From the NCBI RefSeq assembly GCF_018223345.1, contig NZ_CP073587.1:2205001-2269000 (forward strand): a stretch of DNA of 64,000 nucleotides. The letters run 5' to 3'. A program made the position numbers and the translations under genes. Positions 55,561 to 64,000 of this stretch are shown one piece after another; position 1 is the stretch's first letter; every line of letters starts with the position of its first letter. Below the pieces are notes generated by a model that worked only from the letters and a program-made list of their open reading frames with translations, was not told the DNA's origin and did not search any database. The DNA comes from Shewanella yunxiaonensis (GTDB lineage Bacteria; Pseudomonadota; Gammaproteobacteria; Enterobacterales; Shewanellaceae).

Positions 55561-56907
55561 TTGCAATTTACCGATTTTTCATTGGATAAGCGCCTGCTGC
55601 AATCTCTGAAGCATTTGGGGATTGAACAGCCGACTGAAATCCAGGCTGATGCAATTCCTGTTGCGTTGGCCGGACGAGATCTGATGGCGTCATCCAAAAC
55701 CGGCTCAGGTAAAACGTTGGCGTTTTTACTGCCGGCATTGCAAAGACTGATGTCTACTAGAGCGCTCAGTAAACAGGATCCACGCGTGTTGATCCTGTTA
55801 CCCACCCGAGAATTAGCCAACCAGGTGTATAGTCAGTTGCGGCTGCTGGTGGCCAATACTCAGTACAAAGCAGTGAGTATTCTCGGGGGCGAGAACTTCA
55901 ATGATCAAGCTAAAGCGCTGGCACGTAATCCCCATATTATCGTGGCAACGCCGGGGCGTATTGCTGATCACCTGCAGCAACGTCATCTGTATCTTAACGG
56001 ATTGGAACTCCTGATCCTTGATGAAGCAGACCGGATGCTGGATTTGGGGTTTGCCCCGCAACTCAGGGCCATTCATCAGGCAGCGGATCACCGGCGACGT
56101 CAGACACTGATGTTTTCTGCCACCTTGGATCATCACGATATTCACGAACTGGCGCTAGAACTGCTCAATAATCCTGAACATGTCGCAATTGGCTCCAGCC
56201 ATGAAACGCATCAGGACATTCAGCAACGTATCTATTTGTGTGACCATCTTGATCATAAAGAAGCGCTGCTGCTGGCACTGCTTAAAGCCGGGTCACACAA
56301 GCAAATAATGATTTTTACTGCAACGCGTGAAGACACCGAGCGCTTGGCAACCAAACTGGTACACCAAGGTTATTCAGCCACTGCGCTCAGCGGTGAATTG
56401 AAACAAAGTACGCGTAATCAGATCATGGATCAGTTCAGCCGCGGTCAGCAGCAAATTCTGGTAACGACCGATGTGGCCTCTCGCGGACTAGACTTACTTA
56501 ACGTATCGTTAGTGATCAACTTCGATATGCCGAAGTTCGCGGAAGAATATGTCCATCGAATTGGCCGCACCGGCCGCGCGGGAGCAAAAGGCGATGCCAT
56601 CTCCTTAGTGGGACCAAAGGATTGGGAAGCGTACATGCGTGTGGAAGCGTTTCTGTCGCAACCACTAGCGACGGCGACAGTTGAAGGGCTTGAACCGGTA
56701 TTTAAAGGGCTGGCACCGAAAAAGCCTCAAACTAAACGTCGAGTAGCGACCGAGCCTGAAGTATGGAAAAAGGCGGCCGCCAACAAATCACGTAAACCGC
56801 AGTCTCGGGATAAACGCTTCCTGACGGCGGTAGATGCAGGGGATACACCAATGCGTCGTAAACCTGCACCGGCAAAAACGCCGAACAACAACGAATCTGA
56901 AGAGTAA
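55561..56907 (+). CDS. DEAD-box RNA helicase (SrmB-like)
   Basis: A 448-residue DEAD-box helicase. Motifs in order: the Q motif with GIEQPTEIQ, motif I SKTGSGKT (45-52), PTRELA, DEADRMLDLGF, SAT, then in the second domain VTTDVASRGLD and HRIGRTGRAG; a basic low-complexity tail follows (KPQTKRR, KSRKPQSRDKR). LDHKEALLLALLK after the first domain recalls SrmB, a ribosome-assembly helicase, but RhlE-type assignment is possible. The start is a TTG at 55561 with GGAG 8 nt upstream; an upstream extension to 55417 would be antisense to the patatin gene start. Confidence 0.88.
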   Translation: MQFTDFSLDKRLLQSLKHLGIEQPTEIQADAIPVALAGRDLMASSKTGSGKTLAFLLPALQRLMSTRALSKQDPRVLILLPTRELANQVYSQLRLLVANTQYKAVSILGGENFNDQAKALARNPHIIVATPGRIADHLQQRHLYLNGLELLILDEADRMLDLGFAPQLRAIHQAADHRRRQTLMFSATLDHHDIHELALELLNNPEHVAIGSSHETHQDIQQRIYLCDHLDHKEALLLALLKAGSHKQIMIFTATREDTERLATKLVHQGYSATALSGELKQSTRNQIMDQFSRGQQQILVTTDVASRGLDLLNVSLVINFDMPKFAEEYVHRIGRTGRAGAKGDAISLVGPKDWEAYMRVEAFLSQPLATATVEGLEPVFKGLAPKKPQTKRRVATEPEVWKKAAANKSRKPQSRDKRFLTAVDAGDTPMRRKPAPAKTPNNNESEE

Positions 56908-56942
56908 TACGGCTGTCGCCGTTCTTGAATGCAAGGATATTT

Positions 56943-57380
56943 ATGCGAGTCTGTGGTGTTGAACTAAAAGGCAGCGAAGCTGTTATCTGTTTGGTGAGCT
57001 ACAAAGGGGATAGCTATAACGTCCCGGAATGTCGTCGGCACTCTTTTACATTAGAGGATGCCGCGAGTCAGGAAGCTATTCGTGAATTCCATTTTGCCTT
57101 CCATAAATTGTTGGAAGACTATCAGGTGGATGAAGTAGTGCTCATTGCCCGGGAATACAAAGGTAAATTTGCCGGGAGTGCCAGCAGCTTTAAGCTGGAA
57201 AGCGCCATTCAACTCAGCGACAAACCCGTTGCGATGCTGACACCACAAGCGATACGCGAGCAAAACAAGCGGAATCCACCATTGGTAGAATTTGCCGCTT
57301 TGGAGCTGCGTAAATTCCAGCAATCCGCATTTGAAGCAGCTTATGCCTACCTGACCCAGAAACGTTTCGCCAAAGACTGA
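56943..57380 (+). CDS. DUF3010 family protein
   Basis: A 145-residue soluble protein that follows the DUF3010 pattern found in marine gammaproteobacteria: MRVCGVELKGSEAVICLVS, then DEVVLIAREYKGKFAGSASSFKLE in blocks, then LTPQAIREQNKRNPP. The fold may be RNase H-like, judging from the VCGVELKGSEA opening, but no activity is known. The ATG at 56943 follows AAGGA; a start six codons earlier is less likely. Its stop overlaps the next start as TGATG. Confidence 0.85.
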   Translation: MRVCGVELKGSEAVICLVSYKGDSYNVPECRRHSFTLEDAASQEAIREFHFAFHKLLEDYQVDEVVLIAREYKGKFAGSASSFKLESAIQLSDKPVAMLTPQAIREQNKRNPPLVEFAALELRKFQQSAFEAAYAYLTQKRFAKD

Positions 57381-57898
57381 TGGCAACAGACTACCTGGCA
57401 CATTACAGCGAGGAGGTGCGCGCCAAGGTGACGGCGCTGCACCAACAAGGGCTGTTACCGCAGTTTCTGTTAAAACGCCACCCGGAAGTCCATCAAATCC
57501 GCTCTGACCGCGCCCTTTATGACTTCACCGTGGCGCTGAAAAATAGTTATCTGAAAAAATCAGCACCACTGGCAAAAGTGTGTTTTGACGACAAAATAAC
57601 GTTGAGTCATCAGGCCTTGGGGTTACACACATATGCCGCACGGCGTCAGGGTAACAAGGTCAAAACTAAGAATGAAATTCGTATTTCCTCTCGCCTCAAA
57701 CGGGCACCAGAAGCGTTTTTACGGATGCTAGTGGTGCATGAACTGGCACATCTAAAAGAAAAAGATCACAACAAATCCTTCTATCAATTGTGTTGTCATA
57801 TGGAGCCAGAGTATCACCAGTTGGAGTTTGAGCTGCGTGTGTATCTGATGCTGGCCGACGAAGGTATCGACCCTTATCAGGGCGAATTATCGAGTTAA
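57380..57898 (+). CDS. YgjP-like metallopeptidase-domain protein
   Basis: A 172-residue soluble protein with a zinc-peptidase motif: HELAH in LVVHELAHLKEKDHNKSF, followed by CCHMEPEY, the YgjP/WLM-type arrangement (two His of HExxH, third ligand likely the later His or Glu). Upstream is RQGNKVKTKNEIRIS, also conserved in this group. The natural substrate is not known. It is translationally coupled to the DUF3010 gene (TGATG). No signal peptide, so it is cytoplasmic. Confidence 0.82.
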   Translation: MATDYLAHYSEEVRAKVTALHQQGLLPQFLLKRHPEVHQIRSDRALYDFTVALKNSYLKKSAPLAKVCFDDKITLSHQALGLHTYAARRQGNKVKTKNEIRISSRLKRAPEAFLRMLVVHELAHLKEKDHNKSFYQLCCHMEPEYHQLEFELRVYLMLADEGIDPYQGELSS

Positions 57899-58015
57899 CA
57901 CCATCCGCTGTTGTAAATGCGAGGCAATCATTTCACTTGTGGAGGCTCGCACCTCGCGTCATTGGCTGACAAATTAGCCGCTTGTACCGTTATTGCATCA
58001 ACGACAAAAACAATA

Positions 58016-58037
58016 AAGGCCACCGTTTGGTAGCCTT
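58016..58037 (-). terminator. Terminator of the M23 peptidase gene
   Basis: On the minus strand AAGGCTACC/GGTGGCCTT (one mismatch, 4-nt loop) is followed by TATTGTTTTTG. It lies 21 nt after the peptidase stop. Confidence 0.6.
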
Positions 58038-58057
58038 CGCTTTAAATCGTTAACCAG

Positions 58058-59344
58058 TTAACCCAGATTCATCATATGTTTTCGGGATGCCACCAACTGT
58101 TCAAACGCTTGCTTGTCCTTACCCGCCAAATGACCTGCCATGGGGATCTGCGCCGTCATCGGATTCACCGGACGACCGTTAATGTGAAATTCATAATGCA
58201 GATGCGGCCCGGTAATACGGCCGGTTGCCCCAGATAAGGCAATCACCTGACCACGGCTTACACGCTGACCTTTATGCACAAGGGCTTTGGAGAGATGCAG
58301 ATAACGTGTGGTGTATTTGCTATCGTGTTCAATCACAATGTACTTACCGGCATAGGGATGGTTGGTCACCAGCGTGACGACACCATCACCGGTGGCAACC
58401 ACTTTAGTGCCTACAGGTGTAGAGAAATCGACGCCGTTATGCGGCGCGATACGTCCGGTGACCGGATGAAGTCGGTGCGGGTTAAACGCGGAGCTGATGC
58501 GATATTGCTTCAGCAATGGTAAACGCTGAAAGGCACGTACCAGACTCTGGCCATTTTCATCGTAAAAGTTACCATCACTGTCCTGAAACGCCGTCACTCG
58601 GCTGCGGCCCAAATTGATGCTAATCCCCAGAAGATGACTGACACCGGTCGATTCGCCGGCCACATATTGATCATTTAGCAGCACAGAGAAGTTATCACCG
58701 GCCCGCAAATCGCGGGCGAAATTAAGTTTATCTTTCAACAACATTTCAATGCGTTGAATTTCAGCAGCACTCAAACCCACTTTTTCAGCAGAACGGTAAA
58801 AAGATCCCTGAATATCACCGCTGACAATACGATCCTGCCAATCTCCGGGAATATTGATCTCGTTTACTTCATAGCCACCTTCCGGGTAGCGCGTAAACAC
58901 CACCTGGCGAGCCGCGTTGAAGTACAACTCTAACTTTGTGAGATTTCCCTGCTCATCCTGCCAGAAACTGATGCGGTTACCCGGCATCAGCGTATCTAAC
59001 GCCAACACGTCAAGATCGGCCTCCAGTACTTTGTACATGGTCTGCTGATCGACGCCTGCCTCAGAAAACAGCGCACTGAGCGTATCGCCAGAGGTAATGG
59101 TGTGAACATAGGAAGGTTTAGCAATATGGGGGGCAGTGATGGGAGCCGGGTTAGTCAAAATGGACTCAACATCCAGCGGAACCGCGACACGTTGTGGACT
59201 AAATTCCTGACTGGCTGGCCATAACATCGCGATACCGATAGCCAGACCGCCAGTTAACAACAGCTTTTTATGTAAAGAAGGAAGCGCCTGCAAACGCATC
59301 ATCGGGTTAAAATTCAACCATGATATTTTCTCAGTCTGCAACAC
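58058..59344 (-). CDS. M23 peptidoglycan endopeptidase with LysM-like domain (MepM-like)
   Basis: About 428 residues: a short N-terminal segment, a membrane/signal anchor (LLLTGGLAIGIAMLW), an OapA/LysM-like domain (HTITSGDTLSALFSEAG, then DTLMPGNRISFW), a linker domain and a C-terminal M23 peptidase. The zinc ligands are in HNGVDFSTPVG and HLHYEFHINGRPVNP. Such enzymes cut peptide cross-links in murein to allow growth. The start is uncertain: a GTG at 59344 and a TTG at 59341 both follow GGGAGAG, and a Met lies at 59302 without such a site. A TTG at 59398 is also open. Confidence 0.88.
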   Translation of the reverse strand: MLQTEKISWLNFNPMMRLQALPSLHKKLLLTGGLAIGIAMLWPASQEFSPQRVAVPLDVESILTNPAPITAPHIAKPSYVHTITSGDTLSALFSEAGVDQQTMYKVLEADLDVLALDTLMPGNRISFWQDEQGNLTKLELYFNAARQVVFTRYPEGGYEVNEINIPGDWQDRIVSGDIQGSFYRSAEKVGLSAAEIQRIEMLLKDKLNFARDLRAGDNFSVLLNDQYVAGESTGVSHLLGISINLGRSRVTAFQDSDGNFYDENGQSLVRAFQRLPLLKQYRISSAFNPHRLHPVTGRIAPHNGVDFSTPVGTKVVATGDGVVTLVTNHPYAGKYIVIEHDSKYTTRYLHLSKALVHKGQRVSRGQVIALSGATGRITGPHLHYEFHINGRPVNPMTAQIPMAGHLAGKDKQAFEQLVASRKHMMNLG

Positions 59345-59484
59345 TTCTCTCCCATGCCACTGCCAATAAAAGCCCCTTAAATTGAAGGGGAACGCCAAAG
59401 TTATATCAAAAAAAGGGCAGGATACAAGGGTTAGATGATATGTCTGTCACATTAGATACAATTTTCACCAGTTTTCAGGCATTC

Positions 59485-62400
59485 TCAAGGTGTCACAACC
59501 CTGATATGACTGCCTCTCACCTGTTTGGCGATATCGATACGCGTCGTTATCTGCTCTTTCATTTCAGATACATGTGAAATAACACCGATCATACGACCGG
59601 TGGATTGCAGATCGATTAGTGTGCGAATTGCCAGTTCCAATGAATCCTGATCCAAACTTCCAAACCCTTCGTCGATAAATAAGGTATCAAGACGAATCCC
59701 GCCCGCATAAGCCTGTACGACATCCGACAGTCCGAGCGCTAATGCCAGTGCCGCCATAAAACTCTCGCCGCCGCTAAGGGTTGCCACAGGTCGCACTCGA
59801 GAACTGTACGCATCTTCCACTTCCAGTTCCAGCCCTGACGCCTTGTTGCCTTTTGCCCGATCTTCTTTACGTAGCAAGCGATAACGGCCTTTGCTCATCA
59901 ACGCCAGTCGTTCGCTCGCTTCTAGCAGCACATCGTCGAGCAAGACACTCAGCACAAACCGTTGCAGGCTGAGTTTGCCCTGATTATTGCCGTTAGCCAC
60001 ATCGGCTAAGGTACCAACCACAGCATATTGCTGTTCCAGGAGTCGTGATGCTTGCGCTTCCTGTTGTAACTTGTCTGCGGCGCGCTGGAGATTGGCCATC
60101 TGCGTGTGTAACTGTTGCCAAGCGGACTCTGCTTGTTGCCAATGACGCTGAGCATTAGTTAACCGTTGCTCCAATGTCGGCAGATCCGGTACGGCGCTCT
60201 CCTGAAGCTTCTGCTGTAACGCCTCTAATTTACCGATGAGTTGATCTCGCTGTTTTTCCCAGTCGCGCAATTGTTGTTCCAACTGCGCCATCGCAGCACT
60301 GGCTAATGTGGCATGTTCCAACGCCGTATTATCGTTAAAGCCTGCGGCCTGTAACTGCTGCAGGAATTCCGTTTCAGCCTGTTGCTGATGGACTTTCGCT
60401 GCATTAAGCCGCTCCATTCTGCTGTTGGCCTCACTATCGGCCTGTGTTGCCGCAATGCTGGCTTGTTGAAAGTGCTGTTGGATCAAATCTATTTGTTGCG
60501 CCGCTACGGTTAACTGCCCGGCAATATCGCTGAGAACTTGGGTCAGTTTCGCTTCCGCCGTCACAGCATCCAGTTGTTGGAACTCCTGGGGTAACTGGCG
60601 TTGCTGTTCGCTGAGAATACCGTGAATATTACTGGCGTTACGTTGAAGTTCTGCCGATTGCAGCTGCCACAGTTCCAGTTGCTGCTGCGACTGCTGCATG
60701 TTGAGCTCCAACGTTTCCAGTTCACCTCGCCGAACTTCCAGTTGTTCGGTCGCCTGCTGCGCTTGTTGCAGTGCGATACCGATGTTATCCAGCATGGTCT
60801 TGGTCACCGCAACATTCTGGTCGGCCTTACCTTCGAGCTGTTGCTGCTGCAGGGTTATCTGTTCAGTCAACGGCTGCAGGCGATCCCGCAGACTTTTGTA
60901 CTCACTGCGGATATTGTCATATTCCGTACGAGCCAACTCCCATTGCATCTGCGCCTGGTCCAACTGTTCGCTTGTGGGCAACGACTGCTGACTGTGCGCC
61001 GGTTGTGGATGCTGCCGACTGCCACAGACCGGGCAAGGCTGATCAGCGGTCAATTCTTTGGCTAGAATAGCGGCCTGACCTTGATGCCAGGCTAATTGCA
61101 ACTGCTTATATTCGGTTTCCGCCTGTTGCTTCTTGTCCCGAGCCAGCTTCCCTTGCGCCTCGGCGACATTTAACGCATGTTGCAACTGTTGCTGTTGTTG
61201 GTTCAGCTGATCCAGTTGCTGGCGCTGTTCCAGTTGCCGACTCAGCGCATACTGTTGTTGTTGCAATGCCGCCATTTTAGAAGCAACCGCCGACAGCTTA
61301 ACGATCTCGGCATTAAAAGCGGTTTTCTGTTGCTGTTGTTGTTGCAGCAGTTGTCGCTGCTGTTGCTCAGAAGCTACAGCCGCCTGGATCTGGCGTTCCA
61401 ACTGTTTTAACTGCTGATGCTGTGCGCCAAGGTTATTTAATAATGGCTGTAACTGTTGATATTGTTGCAATTGCAGTTGTAGTTGCTGTTTCTGAGTCTC
61501 CAGAAGCGGCAGCTTAGCCTGAGCGGTTACCGCCTGCTGCAACACGGCTTTTGCTTGTAATTGTTGTTGCTCAGCGTTGACTAATGCCTGCTGTGCCTGA
61601 GTCAGCTCCAGTTGCCATTGTTGCAGTTGATGTTTGGCTGGCTGCAGTTTTTCAGCGCGTCGGGCCAACTGCAATTGTTGCTGCAGACGCAGTTGCTGCG
61701 GCTCTTGCGCGGTAAAGGCATCAGCTTGCAGTTGCAGCTTTTGCCGTGCATCGAATTCTTTTGCCAATGTTTTCGCGGCTTCCAATGCCTTTAGTGCTTG
61801 TTCCTTCGCTGCGACAGCTTGTAGCTTGGCCTGTTCCGCCAGCGCCAGCGGTGCCGCCAGTTCACAGAGGGTTTGCTGTAATGCTTCAATAGACTCGACA
61901 CCTGCGGTGTCCAAAATGCCTTGTCGCCGCTGCTGCATATCACGCGCCTTGGCTTTGATGTCCAACGCTTGTTGCTTCAACCGCTCTTCAATACGACTAT
62001 AGATGTGTGTCTGAAATAGCTGACTGAATATTTTTTCCCGCTCTTTAGAATCAGCCAGCAGTAGTTCCCGGAATTTCCCTTGCGGCAATACCATCACCTG
62101 GCGAAACTGATCGACATCGAGTCCAGTGAGATCCTCCACCATGGCGGTGGCATCGGTTACCTTATTGGCGACGAGTAATTCCTCTTTGCCATCCTCATGG
62201 ATCCGTAAAAGTTCAGCTTCACTTTTTTGCAGGGTGAACCCATCACCGCGACTTTTAGCGCGTTGTTGTTCCGGTACTCGCCGAATGCGGTAACGCCGGT
62301 GTCCCAGCTCAAAACTAAAAATGACCTGGGTGAGCAATTCATCATCAGCATAATCGCACCGCATCTGGCTGCCTTCGCGCTCATTGCCAGTTGTTTTGCC

Positions 62401-62559
62401 ATAGAGCGCAAAGCAGATGGCATCAAGAATGCTGGTCTTGCCTGCGCCCGTTGGCCCATTGATCAGAAACAGTGGGTTATCACCCAAACCTGAAAAATCA
62501 ATGTGCTGAGTATCGGCAAATGGCCCAAAAGCACTCATCTCCAGCGTCAGCGGCTTCAT
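59485..62559 (-). CDS. sbcC: Exonuclease SbcC, ATPase subunit
   Basis: A 1024-residue SMC-like ATPase, the partner of SbcD. Walker A GPTGAGKTS is at about 35-43; two very long, Gln-rich coiled-coil arms flank the zinc hook CPVC near residue 510; the C-terminal half has LSGGESFMAALALALGLSDV and Walker B TLFIDEGFGSLD. SbcCD opens DNA hairpins and trims ends at palindromes. The start lies 4 nt inside the sbcD stop (ATGA). The coiled coil is unusually glutamine-rich, with runs of up to six Gln. Confidence 0.94.
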   Translation of the reverse strand: MKPLTLEMSAFGPFADTQHIDFSGLGDNPLFLINGPTGAGKTSILDAICFALYGKTTGNEREGSQMRCDYADDELLTQVIFSFELGHRRYRIRRVPEQQRAKSRGDGFTLQKSEAELLRIHEDGKEELLVANKVTDATAMVEDLTGLDVDQFRQVMVLPQGKFRELLLADSKEREKIFSQLFQTHIYSRIEERLKQQALDIKAKARDMQQRRQGILDTAGVESIEALQQTLCELAAPLALAEQAKLQAVAAKEQALKALEAAKTLAKEFDARQKLQLQADAFTAQEPQQLRLQQQLQLARRAEKLQPAKHQLQQWQLELTQAQQALVNAEQQQLQAKAVLQQAVTAQAKLPLLETQKQQLQLQLQQYQQLQPLLNNLGAQHQQLKQLERQIQAAVASEQQQRQLLQQQQQQKTAFNAEIVKLSAVASKMAALQQQQYALSRQLEQRQQLDQLNQQQQQLQHALNVAEAQGKLARDKKQQAETEYKQLQLAWHQGQAAILAKELTADQPCPVCGSRQHPQPAHSQQSLPTSEQLDQAQMQWELARTEYDNIRSEYKSLRDRLQPLTEQITLQQQQLEGKADQNVAVTKTMLDNIGIALQQAQQATEQLEVRRGELETLELNMQQSQQQLELWQLQSAELQRNASNIHGILSEQQRQLPQEFQQLDAVTAEAKLTQVLSDIAGQLTVAAQQIDLIQQHFQQASIAATQADSEANSRMERLNAAKVHQQQAETEFLQQLQAAGFNDNTALEHATLASAAMAQLEQQLRDWEKQRDQLIGKLEALQQKLQESAVPDLPTLEQRLTNAQRHWQQAESAWQQLHTQMANLQRAADKLQQEAQASRLLEQQYAVVGTLADVANGNNQGKLSLQRFVLSVLLDDVLLEASERLALMSKGRYRLLRKEDRAKGNKASGLELEVEDAYSSRVRPVATLSGGESFMAALALALGLSDVVQAYAGGIRLDTLFIDEGFGSLDQDSLELAIRTLIDLQSTGRMIGVISHVSEMKEQITTRIDIAKQVRGSHIRVVTP

Positions 62560-63689
62560 TGCAACTCCCCTTTATGTAGTTCATCAATCAGGGAAGTCAT
62601 CATCTGCTGTTGTGCTTCAGTCATTGGCGCACCAGCAACCTGGCCGAAGAAATCGCTGAACATCTCCAATTCGCCTTTTTTAATTCGCTCTCGCCCGCTT
62701 TCTTCACCTTGTTGCCGGGACATCAACCCCGTGCGCTCAAGATGTAGCACATTCGGATAGCGGCTACGCAGTCGTCCCATCGGATCAAGCAGAGCCTGAG
62801 TGTCACTTAAACGTACCATCAGATAATCTTCAGGGGTGGGATCGGATTTTGCTGCCAGCAGCAGGTCTTCCAGAAAGCCCTCGATGACCCTGACGTCTTT
62901 TCGCGGTGTGATTGGCAGCTGCTGGATAATAGGTGGGCGCCCCGCTTCCAACTCTACGAGAGTCACTGATTTTTTCTGTTTGGCTTCGCTAAATGAATAT
63001 TTCAGGGGCGAACCAGAATAGCGGATATGCGCTTCGCCGCGATACTGAGGGCCATGCAGATGCCCTAAGGCGACATAATCAAACGGTTGAAATAGCGTGG
63101 GATCAATTCTGTCAGCGCCACCAATGCTTAGCGGCCGTTCAGACTCTGATTCACTGCCACCATCCAGAAAACAGTGCGCAACTACAACTTTCGGAAGCCC
63201 TTGACTGTCATGGGTCATGACCTGTTGCAAAATCACTGCCATTGCCTGTTGATGCGTTGTGATGTCATCATCCTGCAGCAAATGTCTAACGACTGCCGGT
63301 TCTGCATATGGAATCGGATAAAAAAAACAGTCACCCAACTGTAACGGCTGCACCGCCGCGCAAAGAGGGCCATAGATATGCAGCCCGCTACGGGCCATCT
63401 GCTGCGAACCAAATCCTAAGCGTTCATGACTGTCATGATTTCCGGCAATCAACACAACCGGAATACCATGATCGGTAATCATTCGATCTAAAAAATGGCT
63501 GAGCAGCTCAACCGCACTGGCCGGAGGAATGGCGCGATCATAGATATCACCAGCGATGATAAGCGCATCAACCGCTTGAGAGATGGCAAGTTCCATAATC
63601 TGCTCAAGCATATGTGCCTGTTCATCAAGCAGCGGCTCATTGTGTAGTTGCCGCCCTAAATGCCAGTCGGAAGTATGGATGAATTTCAT
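62556..63689 (-). CDS. sbcD: Exonuclease SbcD, nuclease subunit
   Basis: A 377-residue metallophosphoesterase-type nuclease. The metal-binding motifs are complete: SDWHLGRQ near the start, AGDIYDRAIPP, AGNHDSHERLG, VVAHCFLDGG and LGHLHGPQ. With SbcC it forms the Mre11-Rad50-like complex that cleaves hairpins. It is the first gene of the sbcDC pair, overlapping sbcC by ATGA. The first residues MKFIHTSDWHLG fit the family start. Confidence 0.95.
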   Translation of the reverse strand: MKFIHTSDWHLGRQLHNEPLLDEQAHMLEQIMELAISQAVDALIIAGDIYDRAIPPASAVELLSHFLDRMITDHGIPVVLIAGNHDSHERLGFGSQQMARSGLHIYGPLCAAVQPLQLGDCFFYPIPYAEPAVVRHLLQDDDITTHQQAMAVILQQVMTHDSQGLPKVVVAHCFLDGGSESESERPLSIGGADRIDPTLFQPFDYVALGHLHGPQYRGEAHIRYSGSPLKYSFSEAKQKKSVTLVELEAGRPPIIQQLPITPRKDVRVIEGFLEDLLLAAKSDPTPEDYLMVRLSDTQALLDPMGRLRSRYPNVLHLERTGLMSRQQGEESGRERIKKGELEMFSDFFGQVAGAPMTEAQQQMMTSLIDELHKGELQ

Positions 63690-63722
63690 CGACAGTCCTT
63701 GTTAGCTGTAATCCCGTACGAC

Positions 63723-64000
63723 TCAAAATAACCCGAGATGATATTGTTCCGTCAGCAACTTGATACTCATCGCCAGCGACATCGTCACCACTAATGGGCG
63801 AATGATTTTAGTGCCCTTGGTCACCACCAAACGTGAGCCCAAAGTCGCGCCTAACGCCTGCCCTGCCAGCATCACCAGACCGAGCAGCCACACCACCTTT
63901 CCACCCAAAGCAAAAAACAGCAGCGACGATATATTGGTGGCGAAATTCAACACCTTAGCGTGAGCCGTCGCTTTAGCGAGCCCAAATCCAGCCAAGGTAA
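63723..64000 (-). CDS. TauE/SafE family membrane permease, C-terminal part (cut by right edge)
   Basis: The frame continues past the right edge, so only about the last 92 residues are seen. They contain three hydrophobic helices and the TSUP features KVLNFATNISSLLFF and GQALGATLGSRLVV. TauE/SafE (TSUP) proteins export or import small sulfonates, sulfite or other anions; the substrate cannot be judged. It ends 33 nt after the sbcD start on the same strand, so it lies upstream of sbcDC. Confidence 0.85.
   Translation of the reverse strand, partial: TLAGFGLAKATAHAKVLNFATNISSLLFFALGGKVVWLLGLVMLAGQALGATLGSRLVVTKGTKIIRPLVVTMSLAMSIKLLTEQYHLGLF

Noticed and set aside
55374-55820. Extension of the patatin-like protein by about 150 residues.
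   Set aside because: The extension is antisense to the helicase start region, has an unlikely composition and precedes the normal family start.

Overview
The window looks like a chromosomal stretch from a marine gammaproteobacterium, most likely Shewanella or a close relative. The reasons are the complete proteobacterial dedicated sortase locus (a Gram-negative sortase with one target, PdsO, PdsR and PdsS), fadIJ, a MoxR/Bat operon, NrdR and FNR/EtrA-type sites in front of anaerobic nrdDG, and many gene lengths that match Escherichia coli orthologues (IlvI 574, FadI 436, TopB catalytic Tyr328). This assignment rests on family resemblance only. I saw no rRNA, tRNA, insertion sequence, prophage or CRISPR array.

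Layout. 0-0.7 kb: the C-terminal end of a diguanylate cyclase. 0.7-8.7 kb: an acyltransferase, then the sortase system, in which pdsO, the VIT/vWA target and the sortase form a minus-strand operon divergent from the pdsR-pdsS two-component pair. 8.8-10 kb: a cystathionine beta-lyase. 10-14 kb: a loosely packed accessory stretch with yihD, small membrane proteins, a GDCCVxC cysteine protein and an S10 peptidase. 14-17.3 kb: a SulP transporter and a Bcr/CflA exporter. 17.6-19.8 kb: ilvIH. 19.9-23.7 kb: pstSCAB behind a Pho box. 23.8-28.3 kb: gloC, an S33 peptidase, a DUF4250 protein and topB. 28.5-31.9 kb: fadJ and fadI.

32.3-39.5 kb is a tightly overlapping six-gene operon (MoxR ATPase, DUF58, DUF4381, BatA-type, BatB/C-type, BatD-type). 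Its BatB/C-type gene contains 22 perfect tandem copies of a 9-bp unit. 39.6-42 kb: putP and a SIMPL-domain protein. 42.2-47.1 kb: an RND efflux pair followed by two genes that correspond to the two halves of YgaP. 47.1-50.5 kb: a VF530 DNA-binding protein behind a large inverted repeat, an unknown Ser/Thr/Gln-rich coiled-coil protein, a membrane-anchored phosphatase and a NUP-family nucleoside protein. 50.6-54.2 kb: ribA and nrdG/nrdD. 54.4-57.9 kb: a patatin-like protein, a DEAD-box helicase, a DUF3010 protein and a YgjP-like metallopeptidase. 58-63.7 kb: an M23 endopeptidase and sbcC/sbcD. The right edge cuts a TauE/SafE permease.

The most distinctive system is the self-contained sortase locus, whose kinase carries what looks like a carbohydrate-binding (CBM9-like) periplasmic sensor. 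The next most interesting are the (Gln-Asp-Lys)22 repeat in the Bat operon, the hairpin that covers the ribosome-binding site of the VF530 gene, and the split-YgaP/RND cluster.
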